A DNA stretch of 43,292 nucleotides. Source: Candidatus Helicobacter avistercoris. Its GTDB lineage: Bacteria > Campylobacterota > Campylobacteria > Campylobacterales > Helicobacteraceae. The stretch spans positions 1 to 43,292 of the forward strand of contig DXDJ01000055.1 in NCBI GenBank assembly GCA_019115525.1. The letters are read 5' to 3'. Below, piece after piece: positions 1 through 7,949 of the stretch (position 1 is its first letter; each line of letters begins with the position of its first letter). The translations under genes and the position numbers were made by a program. The notes under the pieces were generated by a model that was not told the origin of the DNA, did no database searches, and was given only the letters and a program-made list of their open reading frames with translations.

Positions 1-65
1 CAAACAAAAAATAAACCATATCTTGGGTATATCCCTTCCCACAAAATTCAAAAAAAGGAAAACAA

Positions 66-563
66 ATGAAAAAAGTAGGAATCTTTTATGGAAGTGAAAG
101 TGGAAACACTCAAGAGGTTTGCAAAGTCATCGCTCAAGAGCTTGGAAGTGATGCAGAGGTGTTTGATGTGGCAAGTGTGGATAAAGAGAAAATTTTAAGC
201 TTTGACAATCTCATCTTTGCAAGTGCGACTTATGGAAGTGGGGATTTGCAAGATGATTGGGAGAAAATGTTTAAAAATCTAAATGAAAGTGATTTTAGCT
301 CCAAAGTCGTGGCACTTGTAGGAGTGGGAGATGGCGATAGCTATGGAGATACTTTTGTTGAGAGTATTTATCATCTTTATCAAAAGGTAAAAAGTGCAAA
401 AGTAGTAGGAAGAGTAAGCAAAGAGGGCTATGTCTTTGAGGAAAGTCAAGCATTAGATGGTGATGAGTTTTTGGGTTTGGCTATTGATGAGGAAAACCAA
501 AGCGAGCTTACAATGGAGCGAATCAAAGCTTGGGTGGAGCAAATCAGAGGGGAATTTTTCTAA
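66..563 (+). CDS. fldA: Flavodoxin
   Basis: Small cytoplasmic FMN electron carrier. In Helicobacter it accepts electrons from pyruvate:flavodoxin oxidoreductase and is essential (family knowledge). The 165-residue length is typical. The N terminus has a beta strand followed by the phosphate-binding loop YGSESGNTQ (about residues 9-17). The flavin-contacting segments SATYGSGDLQDDW (about 53-65) and VGVGDGDSYGDTF (about 86-98) follow in the expected order. An AGGAAAA sequence just upstream supports the ATG at 66. The gene faces the minus-strand DUF5655-like gene, with a hairpin between them. Function call is firm. Confidence 0.95.
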   Translation: MKKVGIFYGSESGNTQEVCKVIAQELGSDAEVFDVASVDKEKILSFDNLIFASATYGSGDLQDDWEKMFKNLNESDFSSKVVALVGVGDGDSYGDTFVESIYHLYQKVKSAKVVGRVSKEGYVFEESQALDGDEFLGLAIDEENQSELTMERIKAWVEQIRGEFF

Positions 564-570
564 AAATAAC

Positions 571-603
571 GAGAGTGAGAAGGGTATCCCCTTGCTCTCT
601 TTA
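571..603. terminator. Probable bidirectional terminator hairpin between convergent genes
   Basis: GAGAAGGG (577-584) pairs with CCCTTGCTC (589-597) with one bulged G, and GA/TC pairs extend the stem outward. On the minus strand the stem is followed by TTATTTTT, a good U-tract for ending the 607-1458 gene. The plus-strand tail is weaker. Structure was judged by eye, not folded. Confidence 0.45.
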
Positions 604-606
604 AAA

Positions 607-1458
607 TTATCTTGAAAGCTCATAGCCTTGTGCGATAATGTCGGAAAAATACTCAATCTCCTCTGGGGTCTTAAGCACCATTTCTGAGGGGGCATTACAA
701 AAACTAGGGACATTTGAAAGATCATTAATGACGCAGTTTGGATCATCAAATAAATGAGCGTGATACATTAAATAGATTCTGATTTGAGAGCGTTGAATCA
801 CAATACTTGCAATATTTTTTCCCCCAACAAAAGCAATATAGGCTTTTGTCCCCTTAGTACTTATATTGACTTTATCCATACATCTCTCTTTAAAGGCAAG
901 ATAGAGGTCAATAATTCTTTGGGGTTTTCCTTCAAAAAAACTCTCCTCACTTCTTTTTTCACCTTTTTTTGTTTTTTTGGGAATCTCAAGTCCTGTAATA
1001 TTTGCTATAAGCTCAACAAAATTGGGTCTTCCACTAATGACACAAAGAGTCTCTCCCTCTAAGTTACTGATACGTGCGACAGAGTATTTTAGCTCTAGCC
1101 AAACCTCCTCTAAAAGGTAATCCCACAGATTTGCATTGCAGATAATAGAAGTTTCTCCATTTTTGATTACAGATTCAAACTCTTCAATAATTTCTGCACT
1201 TAGCTTGATTTTTTTTTGACTATTTTTTTCTTCTACTTTGGCTTCTTTAGTATTTTTTTTTGCAGATTGTGAAATCTCTTCAATCTCTGCAATACTTTTT
1301 TCATCAAGCATTCCTTTTAAGGCTTGTATTGTTGTAGGGTCTATGGTTTTTAAAAACCTCATATTCATTAAATATTCTCTAACATCAGAACTTTCTCGTT
1401 CTAATCTTTTGATACTTTGAAAAGCATCAACGTAGTAAAGTAACTCAGTTTCTCTCAT
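607..1458 (-). CDS. DUF5655-like C-terminal domain protein of unknown function
   Basis: A 283-residue soluble protein. About the last 100 residues resemble the DUF5655 domain, a stand-alone or C-terminal domain of unknown function often seen in proteins annotated as transporter-like or nuclease-associated. The match rests on the run RIIDLYLAFKERC, TKAYIAFVGGKNIASIV, RIYLMYHAHLFDDP and a terminal LKTPEEIEYFSDII. The first 100 residues are charged and helical with a Lys-rich linker (about residues 68-85). No membrane segment or signal peptide is visible. An AAGGAG sequence lies just before the start, and a TATAAT-like box sits about 30 bases upstream, so it appears to be transcribed alone. Its biochemical role is unknown. 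Confidence 0.6.
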   Translation of the reverse strand: MRETELLYYVDAFQSIKRLERESSDVREYLMNMRFLKTIDPTTIQALKGMLDEKSIAEIEEISQSAKKNTKEAKVEEKNSQKKIKLSAEIIEEFESVIKNGETSIICNANLWDYLLEEVWLELKYSVARISNLEGETLCVISGRPNFVELIANITGLEIPKKTKKGEKRSEESFFEGKPQRIIDLYLAFKERCMDKVNISTKGTKAYIAFVGGKNIASIVIQRSQIRIYLMYHAHLFDDPNCVINDLSNVPSFCNAPSEMVLKTPEEIEYFSDIIAQGYELSR

Positions 1459-1489
1459 TTTAAACTCCTTTTATAATAGAATTTTTGAA

Positions 1490-1495
1490 ATTATA
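1490..1495 (-). promoter_or_regulatory. Predicted -10 box for the DUF5655-like gene
   Basis: The minus strand reads TATAAT preceded by TGTG, about 32 bases before the ATG of the 607-1458 gene. No clear -35 is seen, as is usual for Helicobacter sigma-80 promoters. Confidence 0.45.
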
Positions 1496-1574
1496 CACAA
1501 AAATAAAAAAATATAAATTATAAATTTAAAAATGCTTATCAATTTGAAAGCGTATATAGTCAAGTTTATTTTGC

Positions 1575-1580
1575 TAGAAT
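1575..1580 (+). promoter_or_regulatory. Predicted extended -10 box for prfB operon
   Basis: TTTTGCTAGAAT, with TG one base before TAGAAT, lies about 39 bases upstream of the prfB ATG. The same TGCTAGAAT string recurs before the gene at 11224. Confidence 0.45.
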
Positions 1581-1618
1581 TCCAAAAACTCTAAAATAGA
1601 GATTAGGATAAGTGACTT

Positions 1619-2710
1619 ATGGATAATTATGAATACTCTGAACTTCTAAAAGAACTTGATAACAAATGCAACAACATTGCCAAAATCATCAAACCTGATG
1701 AAATCAAATTTCAGCTTGAAGAAATTGAGGCAATTCAGCAAGACCCAAGCTTTTGGAATGATGCAAAAAAAGCAGGAGAGGTGGGGAAAGAAAAATCAAG
1801 ACTTACACGACTTCTTGAAACTTATGAGAATGCAAGAGGAATGTTGGATGATGCCAAAGAGTTGTTTGAAATCGCTCAAGAAGATGAAGGGCTAAAAGAA
1901 CAGCTCTTTTCTGAGAGCTCCAAGCTTGAGGGGGTGATCAAAAAGGTAGAAATTGAGGTAATGCTAAGTGGAGAGCATGATGGAGCAAATGCGATTATCA
2001 CGATTCAGCCTGGAGCTGGGGGGACAGAAAGTCAGGATTGGGGAAGTATCCTTTATCGAATGTATCTTAGATGGGCAGAGAGAAGGGGGTTTAAGGTAGA
2101 GTTGCTTGACTATCAAGATGGGGAAGAAGCGGGGATTAAGGGCGTGGCATTTATCATCAAGGGTGAAAATGCCTATGGATATATGAAAAGCGAGAATGGA
2201 GTGCATCGCTTAGTGCGAATCTCCCCTTTTGATGCCAATGCCAAGCGACACACAAGCTTCTCAAGTGTTCAAGTTAGCCCTGAGCTTGATGATGATATTG
2301 ATATTGTTATTGAAGATAAAGACATTCGAATTGATACATATCGTGCTAGTGGTGCTGGAGGACAGCATGTCAATAAAACCGAATCTGCTATCCGTATCAC
2401 CCATCTTCCCACAGGGATTGTAGTGCAGTGTCAAAACGACAGATCTCAGCACAAAAACAAAGCCACAGCCCTAAAAATGCTAAAAAGTAAGCTCTATGAG
2501 CTAGAAAAAGAAAAACAAAATGCCTCTGCAAATTCTCAAGAAAAAAGCGAGATTGGTTGGGGACATCAAATCAGAAGCTATGTTTTAGCCCCCTATCAGC
2601 AAGTCAAAGATTCTAGAAGTAATCAAGCTTTTAGTAATGTTGAGGCGATTTTGGATGGGGATTTGGATGAGATGATTGAGGGAGTGCTTGTCAGTGGAGC
2701 AGTGCAATGA
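1619..2710 (+). CDS. prfB: Peptide chain release factor 2
   Basis: Recognises UGA/UAA stop codons and triggers peptidyl-tRNA hydrolysis on the ribosome. The 363 residues contain the RF2 codon-recognition tripeptide SPF (202-204) and the catalytic GGQ (247-249, in [10 protein letters not shown]). The N-terminal helical domain ends near residue 110. The reading frame is continuous: the in-frame UGA used for programmed frameshifting in many bacterial prfB genes is absent, so this copy lacks that autoregulation. It overlaps the next gene by 4 bases (ATGA) and heads a three-gene operon with the same order as H. pylori HP0171-HP0170-HP0169 (recalled). Confidence 0.97.
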   Translation: MDNYEYSELLKELDNKCNNIAKIIKPDEIKFQLEEIEAIQQDPSFWNDAKKAGEVGKEKSRLTRLLETYENARGMLDDAKELFEIAQEDEGLKEQLFSESSKLEGVIKKVEIEVMLSGEHDGANAIITIQPGAGGTESQDWGSILYRMYLRWAERRGFKVELLDYQDGEEAGIKGVAFIIKGENAYGYMKSENGVHRLVRISPFDANAKRHTSFSSVQVSPELDDDIDIVIEDKDIRIDTYRASGAGGQHVNKTESAIRITHLPTGIVVQCQNDRSQHKNKATALKMLKSKLYELEKEKQNASANSQEKSEIGWGHQIRSYVLAPYQQVKDSRSNQAFSNVEAILDGDLDEMIEGVLVSGAVQ

Positions 2711-3210
2711 GCTCTCAACTCCCCCAAATAGAAGAAGCCTTAGAACTAATCAAAGAGGCAAAAACTTATAGCGTAGAGATGCTTGAGCGGATTGAAAAAC
2801 TCTGCTCACTTCTCACACAAATCCAAGGTAGAAATACCTTTGTGCAACAATGCCTAAAAGAACAAGCTCAAGTGATGAGTATTGTAAGTGAGCAAAATCC
2901 TGAATTTGAGATTTTCAAAACCTCAAAAGATCAGATAGAAGAAGCTTTAACTCACTCTCTTGCACTCTCACAGCTTAGCACAAGGGGGCTTGAAATCCTA
3001 GAGGTGAGTGCGAATACAAGCGAGGAGCAAGAGAGGATTGCCAAAGCTGGAGTGTTGCTTAAGAGCGTGATAGGGTGTTTGGATATGCTTTTGGGGGAGA
3101 AGATAGAGGATTTTATCCAAACCACAGCAAGCAATCAAAATGCAGGCAATCAAGAGATTGATTCTGCAAGTTTGCAAAGCCTAAAACATCACTTTGAAAG
3201 GTCAAAATGA
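2707..3210 (+). CDS. Conserved epsilonproteobacterial hypothetical protein (HP0170-like)
   Basis: A 167-residue, mostly alpha-helical, acidic protein without signal peptide, membrane segment or cysteine motif. Helical heptad-like stretches span about residues 8-60 and 75-135. I do not recognise a functional domain. Position and size match the hypothetical gene between prfB and the U32 peptidase in H. pylori (recalled). It is joined by 4-base ATGA overlaps to prfB upstream and to the U32 gene downstream, so the three are very likely translated from one message. A role connected with translation or tRNA modification is possible from context only. Confidence 0.75.
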   Translation: MSSQLPQIEEALELIKEAKTYSVEMLERIEKLCSLLTQIQGRNTFVQQCLKEQAQVMSIVSEQNPEFEIFKTSKDQIEEALTHSLALSQLSTRGLEILEVSANTSEEQERIAKAGVLLKSVIGCLDMLLGEKIEDFIQTTASNQNAGNQEIDSASLQSLKHHFERSK

Positions 3211-4472
3211 AAAAAGTTCAACTTCTCTCCCCAGCTGGGAATCTCACAAAGCTCAAAATCGCTATCAACTATGGAGCTGATGCAGTCTATGGGGGGGTAT
3301 CGCATTTTTCTCTAAGAAATCGAGCAGGAAAGGAATTTAGTCTAGAGAGCTTCAAAGAGGGGATTGAGTATGCTCATGAAAGAGGAAAAAAAGTCTATGC
3401 CACAATCAATGGCTTCCCTTTCAACTCTCAGCTCAAGCTCTTAGAAAACCATATCTTAAAAATGGCAGAGCTCTCTCCTGATGCTTTCATCATCGCAACC
3501 CCAGGGGTTGTAAGACTTGCTAGAAAACTTGCTCCTCACATTCCTATCCACCTCTCTACTCAAGCCAATGTGCTTAATGTGCTAGATGCAGAAGTCTTCT
3601 ATGAGTTAGGAGTGAAGCGAATCGTGGCAGCTAGAGAGCTAAGCCTAAGCGATGCTGTTGAGATCAAAAAGCATTTGCCTGACCTTGAGCTTGAAATTTT
3701 CGTGCATGGGAGTATGTGCTTTGCATTCTCAGGGCGATGCCTGATTTCAGCTCTGCAAAATGGGCGAGTTCCTAATCGTGGAAGCTGTGCGAATGATTGT
3801 AGGTTTGATTATGAATACTATGTGCGAAACCCTGATAATGGCGTGATGATGAGGTTGCACGAAGAAGAGGGAGTTGGCACACATATTTTCAATGCCAAAG
3901 ATCTCAATCTTGCTTCCCATCTTGATGAGATTTTAAAAAGTGGAGCGATTGATGCACTTAAAATTGAGGGGAGAACAAAGAGTAATTACTATGCAGGAAT
4001 CACAGCACGCACTTATCGTGAGGCCATAGATGACTACTACTCAGGCAATTATCGAGCACCAAAGTATCAAGAAGAGCTCAATACTCTCAAAAATCGAGGA
4101 TTTACTGATGGCTATATCATTCACCGTCCTCACGAGAAGCTCAATACCCAAAACCACAAAACTGCTATTAGTGAGGGAAGCTATCAAGTCAATGCTGAGG
4201 TGAGTGAGTGCGGAGAGTGGTTTGTGTGTCGCCACACTATCAAAGTGGGGGAATATAAAGAAATTGTCGCACCTAAGGGAGCGAGTGTGCCTTGCGTGAA
4301 TAATGAGCTTGGCGTGATTGTAGAGCATAATGGAAAGTATCTTATTAGCTTTAAAAAGCTTGAGCTTGAAAATGGCAAAGAGCTAAGCGAAATCCACAGC
4401 GGAAATGTCAATCGTGTCAAACTCCCTGCCAAACTCCCTGCGTTTAGTTTCTTTAGAGAAGGGATAGTATAG
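3207..4472 (+). CDS. U32 family peptidase / TrhP-like tRNA hydroxylation protein
   Basis: 421 residues of the peptidase U32 family. E. coli relatives (TrhP/YegQ) take part in 5-hydroxyuridine formation at tRNA position 34, while other members are called collagenase-like proteases. The N-terminal barrel opens with LLSPAGNLTKLKIAINYGADAV. The U32 signature lies in the middle: the HGSMCFAFSGRC segment (about residues 168-179), then the conserved SCAND-C cysteines about twenty residues later. Several Cys suggest a metal or Fe-S site. It is the last gene of the prfB operon. A G7 run (3291-3297) and a 12-base tandem duplication near the 3' end (encoding KLPA twice) are local oddities. Family call firm, exact activity inferred. 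Confidence 0.85.
   Translation: MKKVQLLSPAGNLTKLKIAINYGADAVYGGVSHFSLRNRAGKEFSLESFKEGIEYAHERGKKVYATINGFPFNSQLKLLENHILKMAELSPDAFIIATPGVVRLARKLAPHIPIHLSTQANVLNVLDAEVFYELGVKRIVAARELSLSDAVEIKKHLPDLELEIFVHGSMCFAFSGRCLISALQNGRVPNRGSCANDCRFDYEYYVRNPDNGVMMRLHEEEGVGTHIFNAKDLNLASHLDEILKSGAIDALKIEGRTKSNYYAGITARTYREAIDDYYSGNYRAPKYQEELNTLKNRGFTDGYIIHRPHEKLNTQNHKTAISEGSYQVNAEVSECGEWFVCRHTIKVGEYKEIVAPKGASVPCVNNELGVIVEHNGKYLISFKKLELENGKELSEIHSGNVNRVKLPAKLPAFSFFREGIV
4418..4441 (+). repeat. 12-bp perfect tandem duplication in U32 gene
   Basis: CAAACTCCCTGC occurs twice back to back (4418-4429 and 4430-4441), coding KLPA-KLPA near the C terminus. It stays in frame, so length change would be tolerated. Confidence 0.85.
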
Positions 4473-4482
4473 AGGAGTGTAA

Positions 4483-5283
4483 ATGCCAAAATTTAACGAT
4501 TGGGATTTGAAAGAATGGAAAAAAATTGAGGCAAATGTAGATTCTCTTTGGTTGATCCCAAATCGTGATAGAAGTGGAAGACATTGCAATATTTATCATG
4601 GAAACTTTATTCCACAGATACCAAATGAATTGATAAATCGATATACAAAAAAGGGAGAATTGGTAATCGATGCATTTTTAGGAAGTGGTACAACACTTTA
4701 TGAATGTGAAAGATTGCAGAGAAAATGTATAGGATTAGATATTAACGAGAAGATTTTAGACTTTGTTGCTCACAATATGGAGAGGAGCAAGTATAGAGAT
4801 TATCGTGTAAGATTATGCGATAATACCAATAGACAAGAAAGTGAAAGGTGCATTACCCAATCTTTATATGAACTCCATGCCAAGAGTGCTCAGTTTGTAT
4901 TTTTTCATCCTCCCTATCTAGATATTGTCAAGTTTACCAATCATCCCAACGATCTGAGTGCATATCGTAATATTCAAGATTTTGTTCCACTTTTTATTAA
5001 AAGTTGTCAGAATGTTTTAAGATTTTTACAAGACAATCGTTTTTTTGCTGTTGTAGTTGGGGATGTCTATCAAAATGGTGAAGTTAAGCCATTGGGTTTT
5101 TATATAATGGATGCAATCCAAAAGCATTTTAATGTAACCCTTAAGGGGATTGTTGTAAAAAATATTGAGGGAAATCGAGGAAAGTTAGGAATGCAGACAA
5201 TATGGAGATATCGTGCTTTGAGTAGCGATTATTTTCTTTTTAAGCATGAATATATTTTTATTTTTAAGAAGGAGAAACAATGA
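4483..5283 (+). CDS. DNA methyltransferase with HPPY catalytic motif
   Basis: A 266-residue SAM-dependent DNA methyltransferase of the N4-cytosine/N6-adenine type. The segment before motif I (IPNELINRYTKKGELVID) is motif-X-like. Motif I is DAFLGSGTT (63-71), followed by the acidic strand IGLDIN (83-88). Motif IV is HPPYLDIVKF (142-151), where the usual D/N/S is His; HPPY forms occur in a subgroup of phage and archaeal-type methylases (recalled). A GGAG lies before the ATG, ten bases after the U32 stop. The gene overlaps the DUF262 gene by 4 bases, which suggests it modifies host DNA for that system. Target sequence cannot be read. Confidence 0.8.
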   Translation: MPKFNDWDLKEWKKIEANVDSLWLIPNRDRSGRHCNIYHGNFIPQIPNELINRYTKKGELVIDAFLGSGTTLYECERLQRKCIGLDINEKILDFVAHNMERSKYRDYRVRLCDNTNRQESERCITQSLYELHAKSAQFVFFHPPYLDIVKFTNHPNDLSAYRNIQDFVPLFIKSCQNVLRFLQDNRFFAVVVGDVYQNGEVKPLGFYIMDAIQKHFNVTLKGIVVKNIEGNRGKLGMQTIWRYRALSSDYFLFKHEYIFIFKKEKQ

Positions 5284-6374
5284 ATTTGTTTGGACAAAGC
5301 TTATATGACGAAGAATTGTTGGAACAAATTGGAGAGAAGAGAAGTTTGTTAAAAACGGATCGCTTAGATATGTCATTTGGCGAGATTGTTAGTAATTATG
5401 AAGAAAATGCCTTGGTAATTGATCCAGAATATCAAAGAACATTTCGGTGGGGCACTGATAAACAAACTCGTTTTATAGAATCTCTTTTGCTTGGCATCCC
5501 AATTCCTCCAATTTTTGTAGCAGACTACAATGGTAAGTGGGAACTTATTGATGGTGTACAAAGGGTATCTACAATCCTTAGTTTTTTAGGAAAGCTCAAG
5601 AAGGGAAAATTTGGAGAAGAAGTAAAAAATAATTTTAAACTAGAGAGAGGAGAAATACTTACAAAGATCGAAGGCTATTCTTTTAATGATTTGCCTTATA
5701 AGCTCCAAATGACAATTAAGCGTTTTGTTTGTCGTGTGGAAATTTTGCAATGGGATACAAATCAGGAAATGAAATATCATTTATTTAATCGCTTAAATAC
5801 TGGTGGTGAACCATTAACTCAGCAAGAAATCAGGAATTGTATTTATAGAGGTGATTTTAATAATTTAGTTAATGAAATGGCGAGAAACAAGGATTTTATT
5901 GCTATTATCAATCCTTCAGAAACTCAAGAAAAACAGATGTATCTTAGTGAATTGATTTTACGGTATTTTGCCGTTTTTACTCATTTTGATGATTTAAAGC
6001 TTCCTAAGGGGGGGAGCATTCAAGCTTATTTAACAAAATTTGCATCCAAACAAATGGTTGATAATAGTATTTTGGAAGCTCAACAATTATTCTTTGAGGC
6101 TGTAAAGATTTTGAAAATTTATACTGCAGAAAACAAGCAATCACTGTTTCGTAAAAATCAGACCGGTGTTTTTAATAATAATTTCTATGATGCAGTGATG
6201 TATCTTTTGTCCAAGAATTCCGAATATATTCGAAAAAACCTAGAAAGCTCCTACCAAAAAATAAGTAATATTTTGGAAGATCAGCGATTTATAGATGCAT
6301 CTGGAGCAAACACATATGCAACAGAGAGACTGTATAAGAAAATTGAACTAATTGAGAAAATGTTTAATGAATAG
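5280..6374 (+). CDS. DUF262 (GmrS-N/ParB-like) domain protein
   Basis: A 364-residue protein whose N-terminal half is a DUF262 domain, the fold shared with the GmrSD/BrxU type IV restriction enzymes and related to ParB/Srx nucleotidases. Key motifs are YQRTFRW (51-57), SLLLGIPIPPIF (68-79), DGVQR (91-95, variant of DGQQR) and RLNTGGEPLTQQEIRN (171-186). The C-terminal half is helical. The DUF1524 HNH nuclease half of GmrSD is absent, so if it acts as a nucleotide-dependent sensor, nuclease activity must come from elsewhere. It overlaps both neighbours. A G7 tract (6008-6014) lies in the coding region. Function in defence inferred from context. Confidence 0.8.
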   Translation: MNLFGQSLYDEELLEQIGEKRSLLKTDRLDMSFGEIVSNYEENALVIDPEYQRTFRWGTDKQTRFIESLLLGIPIPPIFVADYNGKWELIDGVQRVSTILSFLGKLKKGKFGEEVKNNFKLERGEILTKIEGYSFNDLPYKLQMTIKRFVCRVEILQWDTNQEMKYHLFNRLNTGGEPLTQQEIRNCIYRGDFNNLVNEMARNKDFIAIINPSETQEKQMYLSELILRYFAVFTHFDDLKLPKGGSIQAYLTKFASKQMVDNSILEAQQLFFEAVKILKIYTAENKQSLFRKNQTGVFNNNFYDAVMYLLSKNSEYIRKNLESSYQKISNILEDQRFIDASGANTYATERLYKKIELIEKMFNE

Positions 6375-7041
6375 AAACTCAATTTATGAACGCTGTTTGC
6401 GTGAATATGAATGGAGACATGAAGAGCTGTCGATCCTCTTTGAAATTGCAAAGAAAGCAGATTGCAATGAGATTGGTGTTGCGCTAAAATCTCTGATTCC
6501 GATGGTATATGCACATTGGGAGGGGTTTGTTTGTTTTTGTCTAAATGCTCTTGTTGCTGAACTAAAAAAAATAAAAATTAGGATTAGCGAATGCAATACG
6601 CACTATTTATTTTTAGCTGCTAGAAAATATGTATACCAAATAAAAGATTGTGCAGATATTGAAAAAATAAAAAAATACACCCAAATGTTTAGTGATTTAT
6701 CTTTTCGAGACTATGTTTTTGAGGTTTTGGAAAAAGAGCATATAAAAACAATAGTTACCTCAAATATTGGATCAGAGGTTTTAGAAAAGATTGGTAAGCT
6801 TTTTTGTTTTTCTGATGATTTTTTTGATGCAAATACATTTTCTCGTTTAGATGAACTTTTAAAAATACGTAACCATATTGCACATGGTGAAAATTCCTAT
6901 AGTTTTGATTCTTTGACTGATGTTGAAAAATATTTTTCTCTATTTGAAAATCTAAGCTTGGATTTTATACAAGAAATTGACAAGATACTTTTGGAAGAAA
7001 AATTTAGGAAAGGATATGATGATGAAAAAGAATCCATTTAA
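6367..7041 (+). CDS. HEPN RNase-like protein (MAE_28990/MAE_18760 type)
   Basis: A predicted HEPN-fold protein of 224 residues, the fold used by many RNase toxins and abortive-infection effectors. The family is suggested by the YAHWEGFV segment (48-55) in the first helices. The catalytic-type RX4H motif RNHIAH (R168, H173) sits in the last third. The ATG at 6367 overlaps the DUF262 stop by 8 bases and is preferred over an upstream TTG at 6352. DUF262 proteins beside this HEPN type are recalled as frequent in annotated genomes. The gene is very AT-rich: 6661-6720 has 14 G+C in 60. Probable role: RNA-cleaving effector controlled by DUF262; this is inference. Confidence 0.72.
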   Translation: MNRNSIYERCLREYEWRHEELSILFEIAKKADCNEIGVALKSLIPMVYAHWEGFVCFCLNALVAELKKIKIRISECNTHYLFLAARKYVYQIKDCADIEKIKKYTQMFSDLSFRDYVFEVLEKEHIKTIVTSNIGSEVLEKIGKLFCFSDDFFDANTFSRLDELLKIRNHIAHGENSYSFDSLTDVEKYFSLFENLSLDFIQEIDKILLEEKFRKGYDDEKESI

Positions 7042-7693
7042 AGAAGGAACAACTTCTTGGCTTGATTTTGAGACCATGAGTGATTTGCAATGGCATTGCA
7101 CAAAGTGTGAGCTTAAATCTGCTCAGGCAAAAACTTGGCAAGTATGGCGACAGAATGGAATTCAACTAGATCAAGATGAAAAAGGTAATTTTTACAAGAT
7201 ACAAATATGCGTCCATTGTGAGATGAATACCGTGCAACGTAAATTAAAATCTCTTGAAATTTTAGAGGATACTACAATAAGGAAGAGTATTCCTGTTAGC
7301 TTGGCTAGAAGGATCAAAGAGATATACAAAAATGAAGAAGCTTTGTTTTTAAGGGATTTTCCTCCAAGAGAATTGGAGATTGATCACAAATTCCCACAAA
7401 TTAGATGGGAAAAAGATGAAGAAGAGAATAGAACGACCATGTCAGAAGATGAGGTGAAGAGTAAGTTTATTCTCCTTTCAAGAAGCAACAATCTACTAAA
7501 ATCAAGCCAATGTAAACGATGCGTTAGAGAGGGGAAAAGGGGAAGTTTTCCTGGAATATTTTTTTGGTACAAAGGAGACGAGCAGTGGAGGGGAAAAAGT
7601 AAAAGTGATGAAGAGGGATGTGTGGGATGCTTTTGGTATGATCCTTATGAATGGAGACGACATCTTAATTTGATAGTTAATAAAAATATATGA
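7022..7693 (+). CDS. HNH restriction endonuclease, ICEA/NlaIII-like
   Basis: A 223-residue HNH-type nuclease. The core reads EIDHKFP (119-125; His122 the likely general base), then LLSRSNNLLK (151-160) and C164xxC167. More CxxC pairs occur at C26/C29, C63/C66 and C200/C203, indicating structural zinc sites. The C-terminal GCVGCFWYDPYEWRR (199-213) resembles the end of the NlaIII/IceA1 family of H. pylori and Neisseria (recalled). AGGAAAGG at 7006-7013 supports an ATG at 7019/7022 over a TTG at 6977. It starts inside the HEPN gene (20-base overlap). With the methyltransferase at 7946 it forms a likely type II system; CATG recognition is only a guess from family resemblance. Confidence 0.75.
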   Translation: MKKNPFKEGTTSWLDFETMSDLQWHCTKCELKSAQAKTWQVWRQNGIQLDQDEKGNFYKIQICVHCEMNTVQRKLKSLEILEDTTIRKSIPVSLARRIKEIYKNEEALFLRDFPPRELEIDHKFPQIRWEKDEEENRTTMSEDEVKSKFILLSRSNNLLKSSQCKRCVREGKRGSFPGIFFWYKGDEQWRGKSKSDEEGCVGCFWYDPYEWRRHLNLIVNKNI

Positions 7694-7715
7694 ATAAGTT
7701 AATAAAAAATTTGGA

Positions 7716-7721
7716 TATACT
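7716..7721 (+). promoter_or_regulatory. Possible -10 box giving a leaderless XRE transcript
   Basis: TATACT lies three bases before the ATG at 7725, in the 31-base gap after the HNH gene. Transcription would begin at or near the start codon. No AGGAG sequence precedes the ATG; GGA at 7713-7715 is the only weak candidate. Confidence 0.35.
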
Positions 7722-7724
7722 TCA

Positions 7725-7949
7725 ATGAAAATTGATAGATTTAGGATAAAGAAAATCATGGCAGAGAAGAGGATATCCACACAAAGTGAATTAGCAAAGA
7801 TGATGGGAATTTCGAAAAATCAGCTTTCCAATATTTTGTCTGATAAATATGATCCGATAAAAAGCAATGTTAGAGAATTGGCTCAATTTTTAAATGTAGA
7901 AGTCGGGGAGATTTTGGTGAATGAGTTGCAAAACAAGGGTAAAGAGTGA
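7725..7949 (+). CDS. XRE-family regulator, probable R-M controller (C) protein
   Basis: A 74-residue Cro/C1-type helix-turn-helix protein. The recognition region is SELAKMMGISKNQLSNIL (about residues 21-38), followed by helices covering NVRELAQFLNV. Size and position between a nuclease and a methyltransferase gene match the controller proteins of type II restriction systems, which delay nuclease expression until DNA is methylated (family knowledge). It overlaps the methyltransferase start by 4 bases (GTGA). No Shine-Dalgarno is obvious, and a -10-like box sits right before the ATG, a leaderless design reported for several C genes. The operator was not found by eye. Confidence 0.8.
   Translation: MKIDRFRIKKIMAEKRISTQSELAKMMGISKNQLSNILSDKYDPIKSNVRELAQFLNVEVGEILVNELQNKGKE

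Noticed and set aside
453-749. Minus-strand ORF of 98 codons across fldA and the neighbouring gene
   Set aside because: It overlaps two well supported genes, has no recognisable motif or ribosome site, and is a shadow frame.
1619-1720. Programmed frameshift in prfB
   Set aside because: The frame is open from the ATG with no internal UGA in the region where the shift site lies in other bacteria.
6352-6366. TTG start extending the HEPN gene upstream
   Set aside because: The ATG at 6367 overlaps the DUF262 stop in the usual way for this cassette; the TTG adds five residues with no ribosome site.
6977-7021. TTG start extending the HNH gene upstream
   Set aside because: AGGAAAGG at 7006-7013 points to ATG 7019/7022, and the extra 15 residues lie wholly within the HEPN coding region.
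5280-7693. Split GmrSD type IV system (DUF262 plus nearby HNH)
   Set aside because: The HNH protein looks like the ICEA/NlaIII family with multiple CxxC pairs, not DUF1524, and it is paired with a controller and a D12 methyltransferase.
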